A stretch of DNA of 64,000 nucleotides. Origin: Nocardioides renjunii. Its GTDB lineage: Bacteria > Actinomycetota > Actinomycetes > Propionibacteriales > Nocardioidaceae. The position numbers and the translations under genes were made by a program. Below the pieces are notes generated by a model. It was not told where the DNA came from, did not search any database, and worked only from the letters and a program-made list of their open reading frames with translations. Below, in pieces: positions 56,411-64,000 of this stretch. The stretch is from positions 2,232,001-2,296,000 of the forward strand of contig NZ_CP141058.1 of NCBI RefSeq assembly GCF_034661175.1, read 5' to 3'. Position 1 is the first letter of the stretch; each line of letters begins with the position of its first letter.

Positions 56411-57439
56411 TCAGTCGTCGAGTGCGTCCTGGTCGTCGCGGGTCCGCACCCAGGGCGGCGGTCCGAGACCACTGCCGCCCGGAAGGGTCACGGAGACGAC
56501 CGCGATGGCTCCGTCGTCGTCCTCGAAGAGGTCGATCGTGAGCTGGCACCCGAGCTCTGGTCCGTCCCCCGGCCCGTCGCCGGCTCGTGCGCCGCTGGCT
56601 GTGAGCACCACTCGGGTGGGAGCCCCAGCGACGCCGGACGGGCTCGGGGTGGGGACGCCGCACGTGGTGGGCGGTGGCGACCCACGCGTGATCGAGACGA
56701 CCGGCTGACCCAGGTCGTTGGCCACGGGGCGCACCGCGTAGGCCACGACGGGGTCGCGCAGGCGCCGACGCCAGTCGGGCGAGGTGGCCGACTGGGTCCC
56801 GTCGGCCGTCCCGGCCGCCTCGCCGTCGACGTAGAGCCGCACCTCGGGCGCGAGGCGCGGGCGGGCCGAGCCGGAGACGAGGAAGCGCAGGAACGCCCAC
56901 GCCTGGACGCGGCCGGCGGCGTCGGCGGGACAGCGCCACGACGGCGTCGCCGTCGCGATGACGACCACGACCTCGTCGGGCCCGACCGTGTCGCCGGACG
57001 GCGGCACGGACCCAAGCACCTGCCCGGCCGGGTCGCACTGGGGCACCGGGTCGACCCGGGTCGCGATCCCGGCGCGCCCCAGCGCGCTGACGGCCTCGGC
57101 GGAGGTGAGGCCCACGAGGGCGGGCACCGTCGCGGCCCTCCGCTCGACCTCCTCGCGGTCGGGCGCGCCGGTCACGATCGCGACCGCGAACGCCGCCGCG
57201 ACGACAGCGGCGAGCACCAAGACCGCGAGCGAGGGGCCGCGGGACCGCCGGCCGAGCACCTCCTCCCGGAGCGCGGGAACGACGACCTCGTCGGGGTCGG
57301 CAGATCGAACGATGCGGCGCCGCTGGTCCTCGATCACACGATCGACCACCTCCGCGGCCTGGTCCGCCGGCACGCCGAGCTCGGTCGCCATCTCGACGAG
57401 TCGCCGGTGGCGCGCAGCTCGGTAGTCCCTGAAGTCCAT
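56411..57439 (-). CDS. membrane protein with PASTA-like extracytoplasmic region
   Basis: 342 residues. A cytoplasmic N-terminus (about 1-70, helical: YRAARHRRLVEMATELGVPA and AEVVDRVIEDQRRRIVRS) is followed by one membrane helix (about 70-90, SLAVLVLAAVVAAAFAVAIV). A PASTA domain follows (about 103-150: VPALVGLTSAEAVSALGRAG, then GQVLGSVPPSGDTVGPDEVV), and the rest is a beta-rich extracellular part. PASTA domains bind muropeptides or beta-lactams in cell-wall kinases. Here no kinase domain is present, so the sensor acts alone or with a partner. Confidence 0.85.
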   Translation of the reverse strand: MDFRDYRAARHRRLVEMATELGVPADQAAEVVDRVIEDQRRRIVRSADPDEVVVPALREEVLGRRSRGPSLAVLVLAAVVAAAFAVAIVTGAPDREEVERRAATVPALVGLTSAEAVSALGRAGIATRVDPVPQCDPAGQVLGSVPPSGDTVGPDEVVVVIATATPSWRCPADAAGRVQAWAFLRFLVSGSARPRLAPEVRLYVDGEAAGTADGTQSATSPDWRRRLRDPVVAYAVRPVANDLGQPVVSITRGSPPPTTCGVPTPSPSGVAGAPTRVVLTASGARAGDGPGDGPELGCQLTIDLFEDDDGAIAVVSVTLPGGSGLGPPPWVRTRDDQDALDD

Positions 57440-57523
57440 CTACCGCCCCTGGTCCCGAGATCCGGGGTCGTCGAGCCCGGCGCCGTTCCGTGCGAGCCAC
57501 TTCTCGTCATCGGTGGGCGCCAT
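57440..57523 (-). CDS. possible 27-residue ORF before the PASTA gene
   Basis: ATG at 57521-57523 reads MAPTDDEKWLARNGAGLDDP and ends with TAG at 57440-57442, immediately before the PASTA ATG at 57439. Translational coupling of a small leader is possible, but there is no strong ribosome site or homology. The other 140 bases of this gap to the aminopeptidase gene show nothing I can support. Confidence 0.25.
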   Translation of the reverse strand: MAPTDDEKWLARNGAGLDDPGSRDQGR

Positions 57524-57667
57524 CCGCTGAGTTTCGCACGCCGAGGACGGCGCAGCTCTCTATCGTCCTCGAGCGATGGTCACCCAGAACGACGTCCGGC
57601 CGGGGTGGGCGACTGTGTCGCCCTCCCCGGCCGAACGATGCTGCTGCGGGCTAGGCCCCGAGCGACC

Positions 57668-59302
57668 TCAGCTGGCCTCGGCCTCGTGGTCGTGGTCGTG
57701 GCCGTCGTCGCCGCCGAGGGGCCCGGCGAAGGTGTGCTCCGGACCGGCGGGAGCCGGGATGGTGAACTTGCCCGGCACCTTGCGACCCGGCACACCGTTG
57801 ACGCCCTCGGTCGAGTAGGCGTAGGTGAGCACGGCGAACGCGACGGCGTCGGAGTTGACGTCGAGCGCCTTCTGGTTGACGTTGTCGATCGTGTCGCAGG
57901 CCAGGTGGTAGCACTGGTCGAAGGACTCACCGGCGACACCACCCCAGATCGCCTGCTGCTGCGGGGTCTTGACGACCTCCGCGCCCGTGAAGAGGCCGCC
58001 GGACGGGATGCCGTTGTTGATGAAGGCCTGGTAGTCGCTGCGTCCGCTGAAGGCCGAGTCGTCGTACGGCTCGCTGCGCACGGTGTAGAACGACTCCAGC
58101 GTCCCCTCGATGTGCTCCGAGCCCTCGGGCACCGGCACGGGCGCCACGAAGCTCGACTCGTTGGCGTCGTAGATGCCGAAGTAGTAGTTCGGCGAGCCGA
58201 TCATGTCGAAGTTGAGGTAGAGCGCGATCTCGTCCTTCTCGGCCTGGGTCCGCTGCCCCACCCATGCGGTGGACCCGAGCAGGCCGATCTCCTCGGCACC
58301 CCACCACGCGAAGCGCACGGTGTTGTGGGGCTTGGAGTTGCCCATGGCCTCGACCACGTCGAGCAGCCCGGACGAGCCGCTGCCGTTGTCGTTGATGCCC
58401 GGTCCCGCAGGCACCGAGTCGAGGTGGGCGCCGGCCATGACGACGTTGTCGTCGACCTCGCCCTCCAGCTCGCCGATGACGTTGAAGTCGGTCACCTCGC
58501 GGAAGTCGACGGCGACCCGCGCCCGCGAACCCGGCTGGGCCAGGGCCTGACCGGCCGCGAAGCTCGTGCCGACGACGGGGATGTCGACGACGATCGGGTC
58601 CTCGGCGGTCGGGGCGAGGGTCGGGCTGATCACGCCGAAGCGATCCCCGGCGGAAGCGTCGCCCTGGTTGAAGATGATGACCGCGGAGGCGCCGGCCTCC
58701 TCGGCGTTCAACGCCTTGACCCGGAAGGAGCACGTGGGTGCGGGTGCCGGGGGGCCACCGCGCTGGAGGAGCGCGATGGAGCCGGCCGGGAAGCCGGCGA
58801 AGTCGGCGTCCTCGCATCCGCTGGTGTTCTGCCGGGTGCCGGCCAGGTTGATGTCGACCGGTACGACGGCTTCCGTCACGTCGCCCTCACCCGTGCCGGT
58901 CGCGCCGGCGTGGGGGTGCGCCGTCTGCGTCGGCGCGACCTGCTGGAGCACCGTGTCGGTGGCGTTGTAGGTGAACGGCACGACGTCGGCCGACCAGCCC
59001 GACTTCTCGAGGACCTCGACCACGTAGTCGACGCTCGCCCGGTAGCCGGGGGTCTCGGTGGCTCGGGTGCCGCCGTTGGCGTCGGCGATGGCCTGGAAGG
59101 CCTGGAGGTGCTTGGTGACACCTTCCGCCGAGACGCACTCGAGCAGCTTGGAGTAGCTGTTGTTGTTGCGGCTGTCACACGCCTTGCCGGCGGGTGCCGC
59201 GGCCGAGGACGACGCCGTCACCGGTATCACCGCACCGGCAGAGGCGACCATCAGACCGGCTGTGGCAACGCCGAGAGATCGTCGAGAACGCTTGCTGACC
59301 AT
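57668..59302 (-). CDS. secreted M28 aminopeptidase with PA domain
   Basis: 544 residues. Signal peptide (about 1-35, LGVATAGLMVASAGAVIPVT). A PA domain is inserted (about 115-235, GFPAGSIALLQRGGPPAP and SAVIIFNQGDASAGDR). The M28 di-zinc core shows AGAHLDSVPAGPGINDNGSG, WWGAEEIGLLGSTAW, FDMIGSPNYYFG and FDQCYHLACDT, carrying His, Asp, Glu, Asp and His zinc ligands. The C-terminus is His/Asp-rich (GGDDGHDHDHEAEAS). It resembles Streptomyces secreted leucine aminopeptidases. The ATG at 59300-59302 follows AAAGGAG. Confidence 0.92.
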   Translation of the reverse strand: MVSKRSRRSLGVATAGLMVASAGAVIPVTASSSAAAPAGKACDSRNNNSYSKLLECVSAEGVTKHLQAFQAIADANGGTRATETPGYRASVDYVVEVLEKSGWSADVVPFTYNATDTVLQQVAPTQTAHPHAGATGTGEGDVTEAVVPVDINLAGTRQNTSGCEDADFAGFPAGSIALLQRGGPPAPAPTCSFRVKALNAEEAGASAVIIFNQGDASAGDRFGVISPTLAPTAEDPIVVDIPVVGTSFAAGQALAQPGSRARVAVDFREVTDFNVIGELEGEVDDNVVMAGAHLDSVPAGPGINDNGSGSSGLLDVVEAMGNSKPHNTVRFAWWGAEEIGLLGSTAWVGQRTQAEKDEIALYLNFDMIGSPNYYFGIYDANESSFVAPVPVPEGSEHIEGTLESFYTVRSEPYDDSAFSGRSDYQAFINNGIPSGGLFTGAEVVKTPQQQAIWGGVAGESFDQCYHLACDTIDNVNQKALDVNSDAVAFAVLTYAYSTEGVNGVPGRKVPGKFTIPAPAGPEHTFAGPLGGDDGHDHDHEAEAS

Positions 59303-59831
59303 CGAGGACTCCTTTGTCACTCGTGCATGGAGCGCGGGCACTCGGGGGTGTTGCCCGCAAGCGCTCAACCTAGGCACAACGATGCTGCGATGACTAGGGC
59401 TCCTCATCCCCAGGAGCCATGTCGGCACCCCCCGTCCAGACCATGCCGAGGTGGCCCGTCCGGGTCACCCGCCCGTCCGAGGAGAACCTCCTCCCCGATC
59501 GCGACGTCGGGCAGCAGGCAGAGGCCCCGCGGCCACGAGGGGATCCGGCCGCGGGGCGTGCTCCCCCCAGGGGAACCCGGCAGCCACGGGAGGCCGTCGG
59601 GGTCCCGATCAGCGGAGTCCCCACTACCGCCGGTCGTTGCTCGGATCGTACGGCGTCCAGCGGGGTGGGTGTTCCACCCTTGAGGCGGGACCGACCACAT
59701 TCCCCCCGCGACCTGCCCCGGTAGTCCCCATCAAACGGGTCGTTGGAACGGGCCCCGGACGACCCGTTCGATGGGGACTATCCGGAGGCGGCGCGTGGTG
59801 GGTGGGCGGTGGCGGCCCGCTCCTGTGCCGG
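59303..59831. other. 529-bp intergenic region between aminopeptidase and oleD
   Basis: Short open stretches exist on both strands (for example minus 59404-59700), but none has a start, ribosome site or recognisable domain, so I call none. It should contain the aminopeptidase promoter near 59310-59400. A long hairpin at 59722-59780 is the only strong structure. Confidence 0.5.
59722..59780. terminator. 22-bp-arm long hairpin
   Basis: The arms 59722-59743 and 59759-59780 match at 21 of 22 positions around a 15-nt loop; the inner half pairs AACGGGTCGT with ACGACCCGTT. It lies 51 bp beyond the oleD stop. Likely the terminator of the ole operon, though this length is unusual and might be a mobile-element trace. 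Confidence 0.65.
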
Positions 59832-60809
59832 CTAGCGCGAGGTGGCGGCGTACCACGCGGCGAGGGCCTCGAAGCCCGCCTCGAGCCCGACGGTGGGAGC
59901 CCATCCCAGCAGAGTCCGGGTGCGGCGCTGGTCGAACCAGTGCGCCGTCGTCAGCTGCTCGGCGAGGAACCGGGTGACCGGCGGGACGTCCGTACGCCCG
60001 GTGACCGCCCAGACCCGGTCGGCGACCGCGCCGGCGGCCAGCGCGAGGGGCACGGGAACGTGGCGCCGCGGTGGGGGCACCCCGGCCGCCCGGCAGACCC
60101 GGTCGAGGATCTCGGCCACCGGTCGGGGGTCCCCGCCGCTGACGACGAGCGCCTCCCCGTGGGCGTCGGGTCCGCAGGCGTCGACCGCAGCGACGAGCGC
60201 CGCGGCGGCGTCGTCCACGTAGGTGGTGTCGATCAGCGCGGTGCCGCCGCCGAGCAGCGGCAGGCGCCCGCTGCGGGCGCGGGTCACGAGGCGGGCGACG
60301 AGCTGGACGTCCCCTGGGCCCCACACGAGGTGCGGACGCACGGCGAGCACCGCGAGGTCGGGCCCGTCGGCGGACAGGGCGAGCACCTCGGCGGCGGCCT
60401 TGGTGCGCGAGTAGTGCCCGCGGGCGTGCTTCGGGTCGGCCGGCTCCGCACCGGCGCCGACGAGCGGTCGGCCGGTGTGCGCGACCGACGGGGACGACAC
60501 CTGCACGAACCGTCCCACCCCGGCTGCACGGGCGGCGGAGACGACGGTCGCTGTTCCCGTCACGTTGGCACGCTCGTACGCCGCCCGCGGACCGACCACG
60601 TCCACCTTGGCGGCCAGGTGCAGGACGGCGTCCTGGCCGCGGACGGCGCGCGCGACCGCCTCGTGGTCGGCGACGTCGCCGAGCACCTCGCGGCAGTCGA
60701 GACCGGCGTGGCGGCGTTGCATCACCGTGACGTCGTCACCACGGGCGACGAGCAGCCCGGCAGTGGTGCGCCCCAGGAGCCCGGAGGCGCCGGTGACCAG
60801 GACCTTCAT
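59832..60809 (-). CDS. oleD: OleD: NAD(P)-dependent 2-alkyl-3-oxoalkanoate reductase
   Basis: 325 residues. Extended SDR with MKVLVTGASGLLGRTTAGLL at the N-terminus, HLAAKVDVVGPRAAYERANV near 70, a Ser in VSSPSVAH and the YSRTKAAAEVLAL active site near 140. DTTYVDDAAAALVAAV near 205 is typical of 3-beta-HSD/OleD enzymes. OleD reduces the 2-alkyl-3-oxoacid made by OleA to the 2-alkyl-3-hydroxy acid. The ATG at 60807-60809 lies 4 bases after the oleBC stop. It is the last gene of the leftward ole operon. Confidence 0.9.
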   Translation of the reverse strand: MKVLVTGASGLLGRTTAGLLVARGDDVTVMQRRHAGLDCREVLGDVADHEAVARAVRGQDAVLHLAAKVDVVGPRAAYERANVTGTATVVSAARAAGVGRFVQVSSPSVAHTGRPLVGAGAEPADPKHARGHYSRTKAAAEVLALSADGPDLAVLAVRPHLVWGPGDVQLVARLVTRARSGRLPLLGGGTALIDTTYVDDAAAALVAAVDACGPDAHGEALVVSGGDPRPVAEILDRVCRAAGVPPPRRHVPVPLALAAGAVADRVWAVTGRTDVPPVTRFLAEQLTTAHWFDQRRTRTLLGWAPTVGLEAGFEALAAWYAATSR

Positions 60810-60813
60810 GCCC

Positions 60814-63453
60814 TCACGAGCCCCCGCGCCCGGCGAGGGTCCGTGCCGCCTGCCGCGCGACCTCGAGCCGGTCGACCTTCGACGCGTGGCGGATGTCGAG
60901 GGGCAGCCGGTCGCTGCGCAGCACCGCCGCCAGGGCGGTCCCCGCGGCTGCACGGACGTCCTCGGCGAGGTCGTACGGCGCCACGCCGAGGTCCATCGCA
61001 CCCCGTCCGCCGGCGCGCGATCGGTCCGGGGCGCCCTCGGGGACGACGACGGCCACGACCACCTGCGCCCCCGGGGGGCCGACGCCGACGACGGCCGCAG
61101 CGCTCACGGCGTCGAGGGACTCCAGCCGCTGCTCGATCGCGACCGGCGTCACCAGCGCGTCCGCGGTGCTGACGACGTGCGCCGCGCGGCCCTCCACCCA
61201 CAACCGGCCCTCGTCGTCCAGGTGTCCGACGTCGCCGGTGGCGTGCCAGCCGGGGTGGCGGCTGGCGGTGTGCTCGGTCCCCCACAGGGAGTCGTAGCGG
61301 TCCTTGACGTGCGCGGCGCGGACGCAGATCTCGCCCGTCACCCCGGGCTCGACGACCAGTGACGTGTCGCCGTCGGAGTGCGTGAGCGGCTCGAGGGCCA
61401 CCTCGACGCCGGGCAGCGGCCGGCCGACGCAGACGCCTTCCCCCGCACCGGCCTCCGTGATCTCGTCGAAGGAGACGTCGGTGACGGGAAGCACCTCGGT
61501 CATGCCGTACGGCGTGTGGAGGCTCGCGTGGGGCAGCACCTCCCCCACGGCGGCGAGCAGCGAGGCGGGCACGGGTGCACCGGCCGACATCAGCAGCCGG
61601 ACGCCGGACAGGGCGTCGCGCTGGCCGGCGGTCAGGCCGGCCCGCGTCGCCACCACGCGTCGCAGGGCCGCGGGAGAGGCGAACACGATGCGCGCGTCGA
61701 CGGCCTTCGCCGCGTCGGCGAGGAGCGGGGCGGTGAGGGTGTCCGGCGCGGTGACGTCGATGTCGGGCACGACCGAGCCGAGCCCCAGCGCGGGACCGAG
61801 GATCGAGAACGGAGCGAACGCCGCGACGAACGTGTCGTCCGGCTGCAGGCCGTACGTCGCGCGCACGAGGTCGACCTGCGCGCGTACCTGCCGGTGCCGG
61901 TAGACGACTCCCTTGGACGGCCCGGTGGCCCCGGAGGTGAAGACCACGGCGCAGTCCGCGTCGGGGTCCGGGGGCGTCGGTGCCGCAGCGGTGCGACCGC
62001 GGCGCGCCAGCTCGTCGAGGTCGTGGTCGACGCCGAGGAGGCGTCGCGCCGACGCGGGCAGGGGGTGCGCCGCGATGCGCGAGCCCGGCAGGCCCATCGC
62101 CCGGGCCGCGGCGAGACCGGCCCGGCCGGCGACGAGGTGGTCGAGGGAGGCCCCGCGCAGGGCCCGGCGCATGCCGGTGAAGCCGAGTCCCTTGTCGGCC
62201 ACCACCACGACGGCACCTGCCCGCCACACCGCGTAGACAACCGAGGTCAGGTCGGCGGACGGCTCGACCAGCAGGCCGACCCGGTCGCCGGGGCGTACGC
62301 CCGCCGACGCCAGCCCGGCGGCCAGCTCGGTCACCCGCCGCGAGAGCGCGGCCCAGCTCACCGTGGTTCCGTGAGCGGAGAAGACGGGGCTGGTGTCGTG
62401 GGAGCGCCGCTCGAGCGGGGCCCACAGCGGCTCGTGGTGACCGGTGTCCGGGGAGGCCGGGGACGCCGGGGACGCCGGGGACGCCGGGGAGGTCGCGGCA
62501 CCGGCGGGACCCGACAGCTCGTCGAGCTCCTGCACCCAGGTGGACACGAGGTCGGCGTACTCCGGCGCGTCCTCGGTCACCAGGTGCGAGGCGCCCTCGA
62601 ACCGGTGGACCCGGGCGTGCGGCAGCCGCTCGCGCAGGTCCGCCAGGTAGCGCTCGCCGAACACGGGGTCGCGGGGCCCCCAGAACATCAGGGCCGGCAC
62701 GTCCAGGGTGCGCACCCCCTCGGCGAGCTCGGCCACGACGTCGTACGACGGGTGGCCGGCGGAGAACGGGATGTCGGCGACGAAGGCCCCGACCGCCCGG
62801 CGGTCGTCGGCGGTGCGGTAGGGCGACGCCAGCGCGTCGCGGACGTCGCGGGGCAGCGCGGGCCGCGACAGCGCCGAGGTGGCGCGGACGAACGTGGGCG
62901 TCACCACGCACCCGAGTGGACGCACGCCCGGCAGGTGGGCGAGGCGGATCAGCGGCGGACCGAGGTCCCCCGGCGGCTGTGCCACGGCGGTGTTGCCCAG
63001 GACAACACCGCGCAGCTGGTCGCGGTGCGCCAGCGCCCAGCCCAGCGAGATGATGCCGCCCCAGTCGTGCCCGACGGTGACGACGGGACCGGTGACGCCC
63101 AGGGCGTCGGTGAGCCGGCCCAGGTCGGCGACGCGCTGCGCCACCGAGCGGTCGGCGTCGGGGCGCTCGGACCAGCCCATGCCGAGGTGGTCAGCGGCGA
63201 CGACCCGCCAGCCCGGCGGTGCTGCGGCGAGGAGTCCGCGCCAGAGGTAGGACCACGTCGGGTTGCCGTGCACGCACAGCAGGGTGCCCGTCGTGGGCTC
63301 GACCCCGTTGTCGAGCACGTGCCAGCGTCGCGTGCGGCCCTCCGCATCCGGTGCGTCGACCATGCGTGACCAGGCCGGGTCGAGGCCCGGCAGCTCGTCC
63401 AGCTCAGGTCCTCCACGGGGTTGCGCTGATCCTGGCCGCGAGGGCGACCTCAC
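60814..63453 (-). CDS. oleBC: OleBC fusion: beta-lactone decarboxylase and beta-lactone synthetase
   Basis: 879 residues. The N-terminal alpha/beta hydrolase (about 20-310) has CVHGNPTWSYLWRGLL, VGHDWGGIISLGWALAHRD with nucleophile Asp, and a distal EGASHLVTEDAPEY His; this is OleB. A linker of SPA repeats (SPASPASPASPASP) joins the C-terminal AMP-ligase OleC (about 350-879): VVFTSGATGPSKGVVYRH, HTPYGMTEVLPVTD, WHATGDVGHLDDEGRLW, and a C-terminal Lys region HASKVDRLE. OleC makes a cis-beta-lactone from the hydroxy acid and OleB decarboxylates it to the olefin. Fused OleBC is known in actinobacteria. The GTG at 63453 overlaps the oleA stop. Confidence 0.93.
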   Translation of the reverse strand: MRSPSRPGSAQPRGGPELDELPGLDPAWSRMVDAPDAEGRTRRWHVLDNGVEPTTGTLLCVHGNPTWSYLWRGLLAAAPPGWRVVAADHLGMGWSERPDADRSVAQRVADLGRLTDALGVTGPVVTVGHDWGGIISLGWALAHRDQLRGVVLGNTAVAQPPGDLGPPLIRLAHLPGVRPLGCVVTPTFVRATSALSRPALPRDVRDALASPYRTADDRRAVGAFVADIPFSAGHPSYDVVAELAEGVRTLDVPALMFWGPRDPVFGERYLADLRERLPHARVHRFEGASHLVTEDAPEYADLVSTWVQELDELSGPAGAATSPASPASPASPASPDTGHHEPLWAPLERRSHDTSPVFSAHGTTVSWAALSRRVTELAAGLASAGVRPGDRVGLLVEPSADLTSVVYAVWRAGAVVVVADKGLGFTGMRRALRGASLDHLVAGRAGLAAARAMGLPGSRIAAHPLPASARRLLGVDHDLDELARRGRTAAAPTPPDPDADCAVVFTSGATGPSKGVVYRHRQVRAQVDLVRATYGLQPDDTFVAAFAPFSILGPALGLGSVVPDIDVTAPDTLTAPLLADAAKAVDARIVFASPAALRRVVATRAGLTAGQRDALSGVRLLMSAGAPVPASLLAAVGEVLPHASLHTPYGMTEVLPVTDVSFDEITEAGAGEGVCVGRPLPGVEVALEPLTHSDGDTSLVVEPGVTGEICVRAAHVKDRYDSLWGTEHTASRHPGWHATGDVGHLDDEGRLWVEGRAAHVVSTADALVTPVAIEQRLESLDAVSAAAVVGVGPPGAQVVVAVVVPEGAPDRSRAGGRGAMDLGVAPYDLAEDVRAAAGTALAAVLRSDRLPLDIRHASKVDRLEVARQAARTLAGRGGS
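62451..62492. repeat. 9-bp tandem repeat in the oleBC linker
   Basis: Repeats of the unit GACGCCGGG encode the Ser-Pro-Ala linker between the OleB and OleC domains. It lies inside the coding sequence and is in frame, so copy-number change would only alter linker length. Confidence 0.85.
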
Positions 63454-64000
63454 CAGCGGACCTCGATGCAGCTGGCGTTCAGGCCGGACCCGATGCCCAT
63501 GAGCAGGACACGGTCACCCGGTGCGAGGGTGTCCGCCTCACCGGCGAGCGTGAAGGCCACCGACGCGGGTCCGATGTTGCCGAACTCCGGGAAGCTGCGC
63601 GGCACGAGCTCGGGGTCGATCTTGAGCCGCTCGCAGATGGCGTCGGTGTGGACCTGGGAGATCTGGTGCAGGAAGTAGCGGCTGATGTCGTCGTCCCAGC
63701 CGAACTCGCTGGCGGCCCCGTCCCAGAGTCCTGATGACAGGTCGAGACCGGCCTCCAGCAGGCCCTTGAGGTCGGTCCTCATGACGTCGTTGTCCCCCAC
63801 GCACAACTCATGGTGCTGCGTGGCCGCCCGGCTCACGCCCGCCACCAGCCCGTGGCCCTCGGGGTGCTGGTCGGCGCGGGCCAGGACCATCGCCACCGCA
63901 CCCGAGCCCAGGGTCAGGGCGGCGAACTCCGACATCAGGTCGCGCGACGTGACGCCGTCGACCGACAACCGCCTGATCGTCGACTCCTGGACGGGCTGCG
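63450..64000 (-). CDS. oleA: OleA: head-to-head acyl-CoA condensing thiolase, partial
   Basis: The C-terminal 183 residues are present; the 5' end lies beyond the right edge. The frame is open to base 64000, and an in-frame TTG/ATG-like codon at 63968 is internal to the family. The thiolase C-terminal half includes TSRDLMSEFAALTLGSGAVA, HQISQVHTDAICERL (catalytic His) and FPEFGNIGPASVAFTLAGEA (catalytic Asn). OleA condenses two fatty acyl-CoAs and releases a 2-alkyl-3-oxoacid. The catalytic Cys is outside the window and cannot be checked. It overlaps oleBC by 4 bases. Confidence 0.88.
   Translation of the reverse strand, partial: QPVQESTIRRLSVDGVTSRDLMSEFAALTLGSGAVAMVLARADQHPEGHGLVAGVSRAATQHHELCVGDNDVMRTDLKGLLEAGLDLSSGLWDGAASEFGWDDDISRYFLHQISQVHTDAICERLKIDPELVPRSFPEFGNIGPASVAFTLAGEADTLAPGDRVLLMGIGSGLNASCIEVRW

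Noticed and set aside
56336..59683. Very long open frame on the plus strand across the aminopeptidase and PASTA genes
   Set aside because: High GC keeps antisense frames open; the minus-strand genes have signal peptides, catalytic motifs and ribosome sites, while this frame has only low-complexity Arg/Gly/Asp text.
59722..59780. Insertion-sequence end
   Set aside because: No transposase, target duplication or second end is visible; a terminator explains the position better.
62451..62492. CRISPR-like or intergenic repeat
   Set aside because: It is an in-frame 9-bp repeat coding for the Ser-Pro-Ala linker of OleBC.

Overview
The window is very GC-rich (about 70 percent or more by eye) and densely coded. 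Mycothiol-type isomerase folds, ANTAR regulators, a SARP/LAL-type regulator, an OtrA/Tet-type GTPase and a fused OleBC protein together point to an actinobacterium. A Nocardioides-like member of the Propionibacteriales is my inference from gene content; there is no rRNA or other marker here. No tRNA, rRNA, CRISPR array, transposase or integrase is visible.

0-21 kb is a chromosomal envelope and stress region. It holds a DUF4239 membrane pair, a HAD phosphatase with a cation/proton antiporter, a SulP transporter, SHOCT/DUF6325 proteins, a small holin-like membrane protein, cardiolipin synthase, a large LuxR regulator and two ANTAR proteins. Three divergent gene pairs here share one architecture: a 21-bp palindrome, CCTCAYC-N7-GGTGAGS, whose two arms look like back-to-back -35 elements. 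Each has a CCTACSGT-like -10 element 19 nt out on the left and 18 nt out on the right. This looks like a bidirectional alternative-sigma promoter and marks a putative regulon. A 72-bp tandem repeat lies inside a small ORF at 14.75-15.24 kb. A ribosomal-protection-type GTPase follows at 17.8 kb, preceded by a possible leader peptide.

21-43 kb is mixed chromosomal content: a Tat-exported PHP hydrolase with a His-rich N-terminus, several SDR, hydrolase and regulator genes, a frameshifted MTA phosphorylase gene, a sensor PP2C phosphatase, a DUF1906/peptidoglycan-binding exoprotein, a patatin, a glycosyltransferase, a cupin, a thioesterase, an RTX-repeat protein and a SARP/LAL-like activator.

43.3-56.4 kb is accessory. 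Small orphan genes and gene relics are separated by about ten copies of an intergenic element of roughly 45 bp. Between two of these copies sits an 8.4-kb catabolic island (45.8-54.3 kb): an XRE-cupin regulator, a stand-alone B3/4 tRNA-editing domain, an ABM-like protein, a PLP gamma-lyase-family enzyme, a PhzF isomerase and DHDPS-type and threonine-aldolase-type enzymes, with a divergent AceE-like E1. The editing domain next to a gamma-lyase suggests handling of a toxic non-protein amino acid. This is the most interesting system in the window.

56.4-64 kb is chromosomal again: a PASTA membrane protein, a secreted M28 aminopeptidase, and a leftward oleA-oleBC-oleD operon for head-to-head long-chain olefin synthesis. 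oleA runs off the right edge.
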